Source: Pseudomonas sp. PH1b
GTDB lineage: Bacteria; Pseudomonadota; Gammaproteobacteria; Pseudomonadales; Pseudomonadaceae
DNA length: 64,000 nucleotides
Direction: 5' to 3'
Assembly: GCF_000633395.1 (NCBI RefSeq)
Contig: NZ_AYMU01000009.1
Coordinates: 124,001 to 188,000, forward strand
Of the stretch, positions 32,460-43,503 are shown piece by piece. The position numbers and the translations under genes were made by a program. The notes below the pieces were generated by a model. It did no database searches. It was not told where the DNA came from and saw nothing but the letters and a program-made list of their open reading frames with translations. Position 1 is the first letter of the stretch. Each line of letters starts with the position of its first letter.

Positions 32460-33371
32460 TCAGGCGGTTTCCTGGGCCACCGCTTTCGGCTTGGGCTTGC
32501 GCCACTGGGGCAAACCGATCAGCACCACGGCGCTGATGATCACCACCATGGCCAAGGCCTCTTCGAGGCCGATGGTTTCGCCGACGAACACGATCCCCAG
32601 CAACACCGCGACGGCCGGGTTGACGTAGGCGTAGCTGGTGGCCGCCGCCGGACGCACATGCTTGAGCAGGTACATGTAAGCGTTGAAGGCGATGATCGAG
32701 CCGAAACCGATCAGGTAGATCAGGGCCAGCCAGCCTTCCAATGGCGGAACCGCCTCCAGGCGTTCACCACTCAGGGCACTGCCGATCAGCAACACCACGC
32801 CCCCCACCAGCATCTCCGCTGCACTGGCCATCGCCCCCTGGGGCAGCGGCAAGTGCTTGCTCCACACCGAGCCGAACGCCCAGGCCGCCGCCGCGAACAG
32901 CAGCAAGCCCGCGCCCAGCGGGCTGGACTGCAGGTTGGACCCCAGGTTGAGCATGCCGATGCCGATCATCCCAAGGGCGATGCCGGCCCATTCCAGGCGC
33001 GTGTTGCGCGCGCCCCAGAAATACCCACAGAGCAAGGTGAACAAAGGCACCGTGGCCACCGCCAGCGCCGCGACCCCGGAGGTAACGCCGGTGTGCTCGG
33101 CCACCGTCACCGCGCCATTGCCACAGCTGAGCAGCAGCACGCCGATCGCCCCCGCCGCCTTCCACTGCGCCCAGGTCGGCGCCGGCACTCCGCGCCAGCG
33201 CAGGAAGGCGTACATCAGGCTACCGGCGATCACGAAACGAATGCCCCCCAGCATCAACGGTGGCCAGTACTCGACACCGATCCGGATCACCAGGTAGGTC
33301 GAACCCCAGATCACATACAGGGCGAAGAAGGCAGCAATCAGGGGCAGCGGGAAACGGCTTTGGCCAGGCAT
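32460..33371 (-). CDS. EamA-family exporter (YedA-like)
   Basis: This 303-residue inner-membrane protein has ten spans in two EamA repeats. It starts with IAAFFALYVIWGSTYLVIRIGVEYWPP and ends with the basic tail QWRKPKPKAVAQE. YedA/RhaT-type members export amino acids or metabolites. It is divergent from an Lrp-type regulator across 164 bases. That arrangement usually means the regulator controls the exporter and senses its substrate, probably an amino acid. Confidence 0.85.
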   Translation of the reverse strand: MPGQSRFPLPLIAAFFALYVIWGSTYLVIRIGVEYWPPLMLGGIRFVIAGSLMYAFLRWRGVPAPTWAQWKAAGAIGVLLLSCGNGAVTVAEHTGVTSGVAALAVATVPLFTLLCGYFWGARNTRLEWAGIALGMIGIGMLNLGSNLQSSPLGAGLLLFAAAAWAFGSVWSKHLPLPQGAMASAAEMLVGGVVLLIGSALSGERLEAVPPLEGWLALIYLIGFGSIIAFNAYMYLLKHVRPAAATSYAYVNPAVAVLLGIVFVGETIGLEEALAMVVIISAVVLIGLPQWRKPKPKAVAQETA

Positions 33372-33535
33372 GGGGACGGCTCGAACGCAGGCAGAAGGGG
33401 AGACTTATTCTAAAAAGCCGACCAACGGAAATTAAGTTACAAAACCTGTTTATAAGACCCATACACTTTTCAAAGCATGGAGATCAGGGCTATATACCGT
33501 GCTTTCGAAAGTCAGCCTGGGTTGGGGAGTTTTCC

Positions 33536-33988
33536 ATGGACAAGTACGACCGCATGCTCCTTGCCAGCCTGCTGGAGAACGGCCGGGCGAGCTACGCCGA
33601 GCTGGCACGCAAGGTCAACCTCTCGGCACCGGCGGTGGCCGAGCGCGTGGCCAAGCTGGAAGCCAGCGGGGTGATCATCGGCTACCAGGCCAAGGTCGAC
33701 ATGAGCAAGCTGGGGCTGCCGATCCAGTGCGTGATCGAACTGCGCCTGGCCCAGCATGGCAACCAGAAGGTCTACGACGAACTGATCCGGATTCCCCAAC
33801 TCACCGAATGCCACCGGGTCACCGGCGACCCCTGCGTGATCATGCAGGCCGCGGTGGGCTCGATGCCGGAGCTGGAGGAGTTGATCAACCGTGTGGCCCA
33901 GTTCGGCTTCAGCAAGACGTCCATCGTGCTGTCCAGTGCCATCGAACGGCGCGTGCCCCTGGGGCAGTTGGAAACCCTCGATAGGTGA
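33536..33988 (+). CDS. Lrp/AsnC-family regulator
   Basis: This 150-residue regulator has an AsnC helix-turn-helix (DRMLLASLLENGRASYAELARKVNLSAPAVAERVAKLEASGVI) and a RAM ligand domain (VIELRLAQHGNQKVYDELIRIPQLTECHRVTGDPCVIMQAAV). GGGGAG stands 7 bases before the ATG at 33536; an upstream extension in the same frame overlaps the divergent gene and is rejected. It probably controls the EamA exporter. A repeat copy begins 13 bases after its stop. Confidence 0.9.
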   Translation: MDKYDRMLLASLLENGRASYAELARKVNLSAPAVAERVAKLEASGVIIGYQAKVDMSKLGLPIQCVIELRLAQHGNQKVYDELIRIPQLTECHRVTGDPCVIMQAAVGSMPELEELINRVAQFGFSKTSIVLSSAIERRVPLGQLETLDR

Positions 33989-34000
33989 TCCATCCCTGCT

Positions 34001-34120
34001 CGTCACCGGCCACCGTCTTACCCCCAATCCCTGGGGAGCCGCCTGTGGATAACCTGAGCAAAAGCCTCGGCAGCCCCAAGTACGCAAGGCCTGCAGAGAA
34101 CTGGCTGTTTTTTGCTCAGG
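34001..34120 (+). repeat. DnaA-box repeat, copy F (distant)
   Basis: A well-kept copy 9.6 kb from the array: GTCTTACCCCCAATCCCTGG, GCCGCCTGTGGATAACC, TGAGCAAAAGCC, GCAAGGCCTGCAG and TTTTTTGCTCAGG. The DnaA word is at 34044-34052. It shows that the family is dispersed, not a local duplication only. Confidence 0.85.
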
Positions 34121-34224
34121 GGGAAGCGCCGCGGCCTGGCAACTTCAGCCGTGACTAAAACCCTGCAGGCCTGACAGCCCTAACAAGGCACGAACCTGCA
34201 GCAGCGGCTACAGCGGGCCAGTGC

Positions 34225-34836
34225 TCAGCAACCGCGATGGCGCTTGAGGTGCTCGGGCACCTTGGCCGCCGGGACCTTCTGCAGCTTGCACAAGAAATCA
34301 TGGGACAGCGCCTGCAAGCCATGGGTGTGCCGCAGCTCGGTGGCCAGGTGCGCCACCAGGTTGGCCGCCATCTCGGCATCGGCCATGGCCCGGTGCGCCT
34401 GGCCGGTGTGAGGCAGGCCGGCATAGGCGGTCAGGGTACCCAGCTTGTGGTTCGGTGCCGCCGGCATCAGGCGCCGCGCCAACAACAGTGAGCACGCGAA
34501 GTTCTGCAGCCGGGTGCGCTTGATCCGCCCCAGTTCAAAATCCCAGAACTTCTGGTCGAAGGCCGCGTTGTGCGCCAGCAACGGGGTGATACCGACGAAC
34601 TCGTTGACCTCGTTCATCACCTGCTCCGCTGGCGGGGCACTGCGCAGCATGGCGTTGCTGATGCCGGTCAGTTGTTCGATAAAGGCCGGCACGCGCACGC
34701 CGGCATTCATCAGGCTCTGGTAACGCTCGACAATGCGCCCCTGCTCAAGGATCACCACGGCGATTTCCGTGGCCCGGCAACTGCTGCTCGGGGAGATCCC
34801 GGTGGTTTCAAAGTCGATGACGGCAATGCGTTCCAA
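34225..34836 (-). CDS. DnaQ-like 3'-5' exonuclease
   Basis: This 203-residue exonuclease of the RNase T/DnaQ superfamily shows Exo I in VIDFETTGISP, Exo II in PLLAHNAAFDQKFW and Exo III in TGQAHRAMADAEMAANL (His and Asp of the DEDDh type). It is a stand-alone proofreading-like domain without polymerase parts. The start codon is TTG at 34836 with GGAG about 10 bases before. It is next to an NYN-domain protein on the same strand (27 bases apart), and the two may be co-transcribed. Confidence 0.88.
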   Translation of the reverse strand: MERIAVIDFETTGISPSSSCRATEIAVVILEQGRIVERYQSLMNAGVRVPAFIEQLTGISNAMLRSAPPAEQVMNEVNEFVGITPLLAHNAAFDQKFWDFELGRIKRTRLQNFACSLLLARRLMPAAPNHKLGTLTAYAGLPHTGQAHRAMADAEMAANLVAHLATELRHTHGLQALSHDFLCKLQKVPAAKVPEHLKRHRGC

Positions 34837-34863
34837 ACCTGTGCTGCTCCGTAGGAAAATTGA

Positions 34864-35343
34864 TCAGTTTTTAAGCAGCAACGCGCCTTCGATCGGCACA
34901 TAGCGGGTGGCTGCGCGGATCAGCGAATTGGCAGTCAGGCCCGGCACCCCGTAAGCCACCGCGCTGACCCCGTGCTTGCTGATGATGCGCTCCAGCAGCA
35001 GGTCGAAATCACCGTCGCCGGAAGCCAGCACCACTTCGTCGACATGGGCGGCGGCGTCCATGATGTCGATGGTGATGCCCACGTCCCAGTCACCCTTGGC
35101 CGAACCGTCGCTGCGCTGGATGTAGGGCTTGAGCTTTACCGTGAAGCCCAGGTTGCGCAGGATCTGCTGGAACTGCTGCTGCTTGCTGTCGCCACGGTCG
35201 ATGGCATAGGCATAGGCCTCGACGATCTGCCCCTGCTTGCTGATGTCCGCCCACAGGGCCGCGTAGTTGAAGTGACAACCATAGGCCTGGCGAACGGTGT
35301 AGTAGAGGTTCTGGACGTCGGCGAACACAGCGATTTTTTTCAC
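34864..35343 (-). CDS. NYN-domain protein (LabA/DUF88 family)
   Basis: This 159-residue protein has a PIN-like NYN fold. Acidic residues expected at the active site are seen in IAVFADVQNLYYTVR, KGDWDVGITIDIM and VLASGDGDFDLLLERI. Members are putative RNases of unknown target. It lies upstream of the DnaQ-like exonuclease on the same strand, a nuclease pair whose joint role is not known to me. Confidence 0.85.
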   Translation of the reverse strand: MKKIAVFADVQNLYYTVRQAYGCHFNYAALWADISKQGQIVEAYAYAIDRGDSKQQQFQQILRNLGFTVKLKPYIQRSDGSAKGDWDVGITIDIMDAAAHVDEVVLASGDGDFDLLLERIISKHGVSAVAYGVPGLTANSLIRAATRYVPIEGALLLKN

Positions 35344-35442
35344 CGCTAATCCTCATGGCGCAGCAGCGCAGGGGCTGGATCGGGCCTTGGGCCCCGAAAA
35401 GTCGCCCAGTATGCCAGCCACGAGGATTGTTCCGCGAATTAT

Positions 35443-35472
35443 CGGTCCGGGGCAGCGACCTGCCCCGGACCG
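35443..35472 (-). terminator. Perfect 13-bp stem-loop after the DUF2076 gene
   Basis: CGGTCCGGGGCAG-CGAC-CTGCCCCGGACCG forms a perfect stem with a 4-base loop, 8 bases past the DUF2076 stop. The following bases (ATAATTCG) are only mildly T-rich. Confidence 0.6.
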
Positions 35473-35480
35473 ACGGTGCA

Positions 35481-36263
35481 TCAGACGAAGGAGTCGTCGT
35501 CGGAGAAGAACGAGCTGTCGTCGTTGTCGTAGTCGGCGTTGCTGAAGCCGCCCTGGTCGTTGCTGCCCCAGGAGTCGTTGTTGGCCAGGCGCTGGTCGTC
35601 ATTGCCCCAGCCGCTGTTGTCGCTGGCCGGTGCTGGTTCTTCCTTGATGACCTCGACCACCTCTTGAGGCTGCTGGTTGTTGTGGAACAGGCTGCTGATG
35701 CCCTGGGCCAGCATCACCCCACCGGCGACACCGGCGGCGGTTTTCAAGGCGCCACCAAGGAAGCTGCTGCCCGCTGCAGCCGGAGCCTGCTGGGGCACAT
35801 AGTTCTGCTGCGGGGCGCCATAGTTTTGCTGGGGTGCACCGAAGTTCTGCTGGGGCGACGCGCCAAAGGAAGAACGGGGCGGTTCGCGCCAGCCTCCACT
35901 CGTCGCCGGCGGGGCGCTGGGCGCTGGAGCCGGCTGCGGCTCGCGGGAACCGCCGAAAATGCTCGACAGGAAGCCGCCAGCGGATGCAGGAGCCGCAGCC
36001 GGCGCCTGGGACCTGGCCTGTTGCAGCTCGGCCTGCAGTTGCTGGACCTGCTGGGTCAGTTGCTTGTTCTGTTCATCGAGGCTCTTGAGGGCGGCCTCCT
36101 GCACCAGGATCGCCTGGGTCATGAAATACCCGGCCGCAGGCTGGCGGGTCAGATGCTCCTTGATCCGCGCCTCGGCCTGGGCATCACGCGGGGCTGAATC
36201 CGTTTCGGCTTGCTGCAACCGTGAAAACAGTCCATCGATCAGGGTTTGCTCTTCGTTGTTCAT
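35481..36263 (-). CDS. DUF2076 family protein
   Basis: This 260-residue protein of unknown function starts EEQTLIDGLFSRLQQAE, the conserved DUF2076 head. A coiled-coil of about 40 residues follows (LKSLDEQNKQLTQQVQQLQ), then a low-complexity Pro/Gln/Ala region with repeats QQNFGAP, QQNYGAP and QQNYVPQ, a glycine-rich hydrophobic patch (GGALKTAAGVAGGVMLAQG), and a very acidic C-terminus DDSSFFSDDDSFV. The ATG at 36263 is chosen over an upstream frame that extends to 36725. Likely an envelope-associated or stress protein; no function is assigned. Confidence 0.85.
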   Translation of the reverse strand: MNNEEQTLIDGLFSRLQQAETDSAPRDAQAEARIKEHLTRQPAAGYFMTQAILVQEAALKSLDEQNKQLTQQVQQLQAELQQARSQAPAAAPASAGGFLSSIFGGSREPQPAPAPSAPPATSGGWREPPRSSFGASPQQNFGAPQQNYGAPQQNYVPQQAPAAAGSSFLGGALKTAAGVAGGVMLAQGISSLFHNNQQPQEVVEVIKEEPAPASDNSGWGNDDQRLANNDSWGSNDQGGFSNADYDNDDSSFFSDDDSFV

Positions 36264-36442
36264 GGCGACCTCTTTAGATTGCCGGTAAAAAACCGCTCCG
36301 CGCCCGAAGGGGCGACGGCACGCACCAGTTATGGGGCTGGTGCGACGACTTTCAATGGTCTTTACCCAAGGTTTACGTTTGCTCCGCAGGGGCCTGCATC
36401 GGTTAAAGTGTGCAACCGCTTCGTCACCTGCGATCTTCATCG

Positions 36443-37105
36443 ATGAATCCGTTAGATGTTCTGCGCGACTCCCTGTATTTCTTCCAGCGCAACCTCGGCC
36501 AGATCGCCCGGTTGTGCCTGCCTCTGGTGGTTCTCGAGGCGCTCCTGCAACAAGGGGTGAGCAGCGCCCTGGGGGAAAACACCTTCCCCGGCTACAGCGT
36601 GATCGTGGGCCTGCTGCTGTACCCGCTGTATACCGGTGCCTTGATTCTGTTTCTGGATGCCCGAACCCGGGGCGAATCACCGCGTACCCGCGACCTGCTG
36701 GCCATGGCCCTGACCCTGTGGCCACGCTTTGCCCTGCTGACGGCGGTCAGCACGCTGTTGATCCTGCTGGGGCTGTCGCTGTATTTCCTGCCGGGGCTGT
36801 TCCTGATGGTGGTGCTGGCCTTCGCCGAGTACCTGCTGGTGCTCAGGGGCATGGCGCCGCTGGCGGCCATCAGTGAAAGCCTGCGCCTGAGCCGCGGGCA
36901 TTTCTTGCGCATTCTGCTGTGCATCCTCGCGGTGATGGCCCCGTTGTGGCTGCTCAAGGGCGCCAGCGACGCGGCTTATCCCCAGCCGCTCAACCCGATC
37001 CTGTCGCTGGCCATCGACAGCGCCTACAGCTTCCTGCAACTGTTCACCAGCGTGGTGCTGTACCGCCTGTTCATGCTGGTCAGCGAGCAGGCGGACAAGC
37101 GCTGA
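36443..37105 (+). CDS. YciC-like inner-membrane protein
   Basis: This 220-residue polytopic protein (about six spans) resembles the UPF0259/YciC group: NPLDVLRDSLYFFQRNLGQIARL at the start, YPLYTGALILFLDARTRGESP in the middle and LKGASDAAYPQPLNPILSLAIDSAYSFLQL near the end. Its function is unknown. The start MNPLDV at 36443 is preferred to an upstream frame of 11 residues. A secreted phosphodiesterase-like gene follows after 88 bases. Confidence 0.8.
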   Translation: MNPLDVLRDSLYFFQRNLGQIARLCLPLVVLEALLQQGVSSALGENTFPGYSVIVGLLLYPLYTGALILFLDARTRGESPRTRDLLAMALTLWPRFALLTAVSTLLILLGLSLYFLPGLFLMVVLAFAEYLLVLRGMAPLAAISESLRLSRGHFLRILLCILAVMAPLWLLKGASDAAYPQPLNPILSLAIDSAYSFLQLFTSVVLYRLFMLVSEQADKR

Positions 37106-37193
37106 TGCCACCTGCGGCCGCTCTGCCCCTTGGGTGACGGCCGCGCTCTCGGTTATGCTCCGGCGCAATCCTGCAACGCCATAAGCCGAGCCG

Positions 37194-38270
37194 ATGATCC
37201 GTCTACTTCGCGTCACCCTGTTGAGCCTGCTGCTGATCGGCACCCTGCTGATCGGCCTGATCTACAGCCTGACCTGGCGCCCGGAACCCCGGGAAACCCT
37301 GGCGGTCAGCTGCAGCGCCGAGGCCGCGCCGCTGGTACCGGGCCAGGCGCTGAAGGTGATGACCTGGAACCTGCAGTACCTGGCGGGCAAGCGCTACGTA
37401 TTCTGGAACGACCAGGCGCGAGGCGAGGATGAGCAGCCCACCGTCGCAGACATGGCCTTCAGCCTCGACGAAGTGGCCCGGGTGATCCGTGACGAAAAAC
37501 CCGACCTGGTGCTGCTGCAGGAAGTCGACAACGGCGCCAAGGCCAGCGCCTACCAGGACCAGCTCAAGCTCCTGCAGGAACGCCTCACCGATCTGTATCC
37601 CTGCAGTACCCAGGCCTATGACTGGAAAGCTGACTTCATCCCTTCCCTGCATATCTTCGGCAGTGTCGGCCGGCAACTGGCGACCCTCAGCCGCTACCGC
37701 ATCGAACACGCCGAACGCCTGCAATTGCCGGTGGCTCCCCACAACATCCTCCAGCGCCAGTTCCAGCCCAGGGATGCCCTGCTGCTGAGCTACCTGCCCC
37801 TGAGCGACGGCGGCCAACTGGTGGCCCTGAACACTCACCTGGAGCGTGCGCGCAGGGCCGATGAGACCCAGCAGAAGCAGGTCACGGCCATCTCCAAGGT
37901 GCTCGACAAACTGGAGGGCCGCGGTACGCCCTGGCTGATCGGCGGCGACTTCAACCTGCTGCCCCTGGGCCAGTACCAGCGCCTGAGCGAAGGGCAACGC
38001 GCGCCCTACAGCGCCGACAGCCCCCTGCACCTGCTGTGGGACAAGTACCCGATGATCCCCAGCAACACCCAGGCCAGCGGCGTCGACCGGGCCCGCTGGC
38101 TGACCCATTACCCCAATGACCCGACCCTGGATGGCCCGGACCGTACCGTCGACTACCTGTTCTACAGCCCGCGCCTCAAGCGGGTCGAGTCCCGGGTGCG
38201 CCAGGACGATACCCTGCGCATCTCCGATCACCTGCCGGTACTCGCCCGCTTCCTGCTCCCGGCCCAGTAA
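37194..38270 (+). CDS. Exported endonuclease/exonuclease/phosphatase-family protein
   Basis: This 358-residue protein has an N-terminal signal or anchor (VTLLSLLLIGTLLIGLIYSL). The EEP fold shows VMTWNLQYLAG (Asn), VLLQEVDNG (Glu), LNTHLERA (His), GGDFNLLPLG (Asp-Asn) and SDHLPVLARF (Asp-His at the C-terminus). These residues bind metal in phosphodiesterases, sphingomyelinases and DNases. The periplasmic location argues against DNA repair. The substrate is unknown. Confidence 0.87.
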   Translation: MIRLLRVTLLSLLLIGTLLIGLIYSLTWRPEPRETLAVSCSAEAAPLVPGQALKVMTWNLQYLAGKRYVFWNDQARGEDEQPTVADMAFSLDEVARVIRDEKPDLVLLQEVDNGAKASAYQDQLKLLQERLTDLYPCSTQAYDWKADFIPSLHIFGSVGRQLATLSRYRIEHAERLQLPVAPHNILQRQFQPRDALLLSYLPLSDGGQLVALNTHLERARRADETQQKQVTAISKVLDKLEGRGTPWLIGGDFNLLPLGQYQRLSEGQRAPYSADSPLHLLWDKYPMIPSNTQASGVDRARWLTHYPNDPTLDGPDRTVDYLFYSPRLKRVESRVRQDDTLRISDHLPVLARFLLPAQ

Positions 38271-38300
38271 CCCCACTCGCCAGGCGCAGGGTGAAGAACG

Positions 38301-40820
<2,520 letters not shown>

Positions 40821-40950
40821 GCTGGCTCCAAAACAGAGGCGCGAGTATAACGGCGAACTGCCTGGGGTTAATCATGGTCTGAATGCTGATCGACAAGACT
40901 CATGCCCCCGCTTCCTTACTCTGTGCCTTCGTGCTTGCTAGGAGATATCC

Positions 40951-41370
40951 ATGCGTATTCCCCACCGTGTCATTGGCGGCATCCTGGTGACCACCCTGTT
41001 GACCCAGCTCACCGCCTGCGGCTCGATCTTCTTCCCTGACCGACGCGGCCAGATCGATGGCAAGATCGATCCACTGGTAGCGGTCCTGGATGCCGTGGGC
41101 CTGCTGTTCTATGTGATTCCGGGGCTGATCGCCTTTGGCGTCGACTTCGCTACCGGGGCAATCTACTTGGAGCCGGGCAAGACCGCGCAGATCGCACCGG
41201 AAAAACTCCAGCAGGCCATCGGCGCCGACGGCAAGGTCGACAACCGCAAGCTGCAGGCGATTCTCGAAAGCGAGCTGGGCGGCAGCTTTCCCCTTGACGA
41301 CCCGCGCCTGATCCAGCACAAGGGCAGCGTGCAGCAATTGGCCCTGTATGGGCTGCAGCCCGCCGCCTGA
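40951..41370 (+). CDS. Lipoprotein, function unknown
   Basis: This 139-residue protein has a lipoprotein signal (GGILVTTLLTQLTACGS, lipobox LTAC with Cys at about 23). A short hydrophobic stretch (AVLDAVGLLFYVIPGLIAFGVDF) and a polar C-terminus follow. AGGAG stands 6 bases before the ATG. It is followed after 27 bases by a metal exporter gene on the same strand, with which it may be co-transcribed. Position +2 is Gly, not Asp, so an outer-membrane destination is likely. Confidence 0.85.
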   Translation: MRIPHRVIGGILVTTLLTQLTACGSIFFPDRRGQIDGKIDPLVAVLDAVGLLFYVIPGLIAFGVDFATGAIYLEPGKTAQIAPEKLQQAIGADGKVDNRKLQAILESELGGSFPLDDPRLIQHKGSVQQLALYGLQPAA

Positions 41371-41397
41371 CCACTTCGTTCAAGGAACCTGCCACAC

Positions 41398-42294
41398 ATG
41401 ATCGCTAGCTCGGAACACGCTCGGCTATTGCGCCTGGCCACACGTGCCTCGGTCACCGTGGCCGGGATCCTGATCGTGACCAAGGCCGTCGCCTGGTGGC
41501 TCAGTGGCTCGGTGAGCATGCTGGCGGGGCTCACCGACTCAGTGCTCGACGGCTTCACTTCCCTGCTCAATCTGCTGGCAGTGCATTACGCCCTGCGGCC
41601 GGCCGATGAGGATCACCGCTACGGCCACGGCAAGGCGGAATCCCTGGCGGGCATGGCCCAGGCGCTGTTCATCGCCGGCAGTGCGGTGTTGATCGCCTTT
41701 CAGGCGGCCGAGCGCCTGCACAGCCCCGAACCGGTGGGTGCGCCCTGGCTGAGCATCGGGGTGATCGTGCTGTCTCTGGTGCTGACCGTGGCGCTGCTGA
41801 TCCTGCAGCATCGAGTGATCCGCGCCACCGGCTCCAACGCCGTACGGGCCGACTCGCTGCACTACCGCTCCGACCTGCTGCTCAACGGCAGCATCCTGCT
41901 GGCCCTGGTGCTGGCCGCCTTCGGCTGGCACCAGGTGGACGCCTGGTTCGGCCTGGGGATTGCCGTCTACATCCTCTGGAGTGCGGTGCAGATTGCCCGG
42001 GAGAGCTTCTCCGTGCTGATGGACGAGGAACTGCCTCCCGATGTCAGCCAGCACATGCTGGAACTGGCCTGCAGCGTTCCCGGCGTGCTCGGCGCCCATG
42101 ACCTGCGCACGCGGATCTCCGGCAGCCGCTGGTTTGTCCAACTGCACCTGGAACTGCCTGGCGAGCTGACCCTGTCAGTGGCCCACGGCCTCAGCGACCA
42201 GGCCGCCGAGGCGATCCAGCAGGCCTACCCGCGAGCCGAGGTGCTGGTGCACGCCGACCCGCAGGAAGTGGTCAAGGCCGCCAGGAGTCAGTAG
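41398..42294 (+). CDS. fieF: Cation diffusion facilitator (FieF-like)
   Basis: This 298-residue metal/proton antiporter exports Fe(II), Zn(II) or similar ions. Six spans lie in the first ~205 residues. Metal-site motifs are LAGLTDSVLDGFTSLLN and DSLHYRSDLLLNGS, the DxxxD/HxxxD sites. A cytoplasmic dimer domain (about 210-290) follows. AAGGA stands before the ATG. It overlaps the convergent next gene by 7 bases. Which ion is moved cannot be told. Confidence 0.92.
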   Translation: MIASSEHARLLRLATRASVTVAGILIVTKAVAWWLSGSVSMLAGLTDSVLDGFTSLLNLLAVHYALRPADEDHRYGHGKAESLAGMAQALFIAGSAVLIAFQAAERLHSPEPVGAPWLSIGVIVLSLVLTVALLILQHRVIRATGSNAVRADSLHYRSDLLLNGSILLALVLAAFGWHQVDAWFGLGIAVYILWSAVQIARESFSVLMDEELPPDVSQHMLELACSVPGVLGAHDLRTRISGSRWFVQLHLELPGELTLSVAHGLSDQAAEAIQQAYPRAEVLVHADPQEVVKAARSQ

Positions 42295-43376
42295 GTCACC
42301 TGATACCCGCGCGAACTCAGGCAGTTGCCTTGGGCCTGACGGTAGGCCTGGACCACCTCGGCAGCCGGCTGATAGGTCACGCTGGCGGGATCGAAGCCAC
42401 TTTGCTGCACAGCCCAGCGATAACAGTCGTAGCGGTCCTGGTCGACCTGCTGCGGGGGCTGGCCGTTGACCGGGTAAGCCAGGACGTCATAGCCATTGCC
42501 GCTGGGTTGCGGGTTCGGGGGCGGTAGGTTCGCCGGGGGCTCGACCACCACGTACTGCTGGGTGTTGGCTTCATAGGTGTAGTAGGCCCCGGCGGCGAGG
42601 AAGAACAGCGCACTGCCTATCCACACTTCCCGTGCGTAATCGGGCAAGTAAGCCACGCGAATGCCGTAAGGCGGACGCACCACCACATAGCGCGGACCTT
42701 GTGGGCGATACCAGTAGCCCCCCGAGAAGAAGTAATCCTGGCCACGGTACGGCACCCGGTAATTGCGCTCGGGGAAACGGTCGATCACATAGCCCGGACG
42801 GTACTGCGGCCCCGGCCCCCAGCCATTGCCATGACCGTCGGGACGACCCGGCCAGCGATAGTCATTGGGGTGGCCATTGTCGGGACGCGAGCCGGGCCCG
42901 CCGGCTTGCCAATGCTGGTTGTAGTCGTTGCGCCGCGGAATGTCCTTGTAGTAGCCACGCTGAGGCTCCTGGGTCTGGCGCACGGTGTCGGGGCGGCTCT
43001 GGATCGGCAGGTTGGGCGTCGCTTGCGGCTGCGGTGCTGGTGCCGGTCGCCCCTGCTGGTTGGGATCATGCTGGGGCCGGTTCTGCCACTGCCCTCCCGG
43101 GTTCTGCTCATTGTGTTCGAACTGCCGGCTGTTCTCGCCACGAATGATTTCATTCTGTGGACGCTGCTGCGGCGCCGGTTGCGGACGCTCGGGAGCGTTG
43201 GCCGGATGGCCTTGATTATTGCCTCCCCGGCCTTCAGGGGCATGCTCACGCTGCCCGCCGGACGGACCACCCTGCTGGGGAGGACGTCGCTCGTCCCGCT
43301 CATCGGCAACGACCTGCGCGCTGACGCTCACGCACAACAAACCAACACCTGCCAAACGCCAGATGCGCGACTTCAT
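42288..43376 (-). CDS. Exported Pro/Gln/Arg-rich protein (DUF6515-like)
   Basis: This 362-residue protein has a signal peptide (KSRIWRLAGVGLLCVSVSAQVVA). A long low-complexity region rich in Pro, Gln, Asn and Gly follows (about 25-190). The C-terminal half is more ordered: RNYRVPYRGQDYFFSGGYWYRPQGPRY, a hydrophobic helix (IGSALFFLAAGAYY), then YDVLAYPVNGQPPQQVDQDRYDCYRWAV. The last block occurs in several Pseudomonas envelope proteins. GAGGA stands before the ATG at 43376. Function unknown; the name is from memory of the family style. Confidence 0.75.
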   Translation of the reverse strand: MKSRIWRLAGVGLLCVSVSAQVVADERDERRPPQQGGPSGGQREHAPEGRGGNNQGHPANAPERPQPAPQQRPQNEIIRGENSRQFEHNEQNPGGQWQNRPQHDPNQQGRPAPAPQPQATPNLPIQSRPDTVRQTQEPQRGYYKDIPRRNDYNQHWQAGGPGSRPDNGHPNDYRWPGRPDGHGNGWGPGPQYRPGYVIDRFPERNYRVPYRGQDYFFSGGYWYRPQGPRYVVVRPPYGIRVAYLPDYAREVWIGSALFFLAAGAYYTYEANTQQYVVVEPPANLPPPNPQPSGNGYDVLAYPVNGQPPQQVDQDRYDCYRWAVQQSGFDPASVTYQPAAEVVQAYRQAQGNCLSSRGYQVTY

Positions 43377-43476
43377 GCTATTCCTCACTGCGGATGGGAG
43401 CCTGTACATAAGACTGAAAAAGCCTGGGGCGGTTCTGCTAGAGATTATCAGTCACGAGACTTATTTCGCAGGCAAT

Positions 43477-43503
43477 AAAAAAGGGCGGCCCGTCGGCCAC
43501 CCC
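43477..43503 (-). terminator. Orphan rho-independent terminator on the minus strand
   Basis: Read on the minus strand, GGGTGGCC-GACG-GGCCGCCC (one G.T pair) is followed by six T and ATTG. No annotated minus-strand gene ends here: the next minus-strand gene upstream starts at 45324 and ends at 44686, and the exported-protein gene starts downstream at 43376. Confidence 0.75.
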
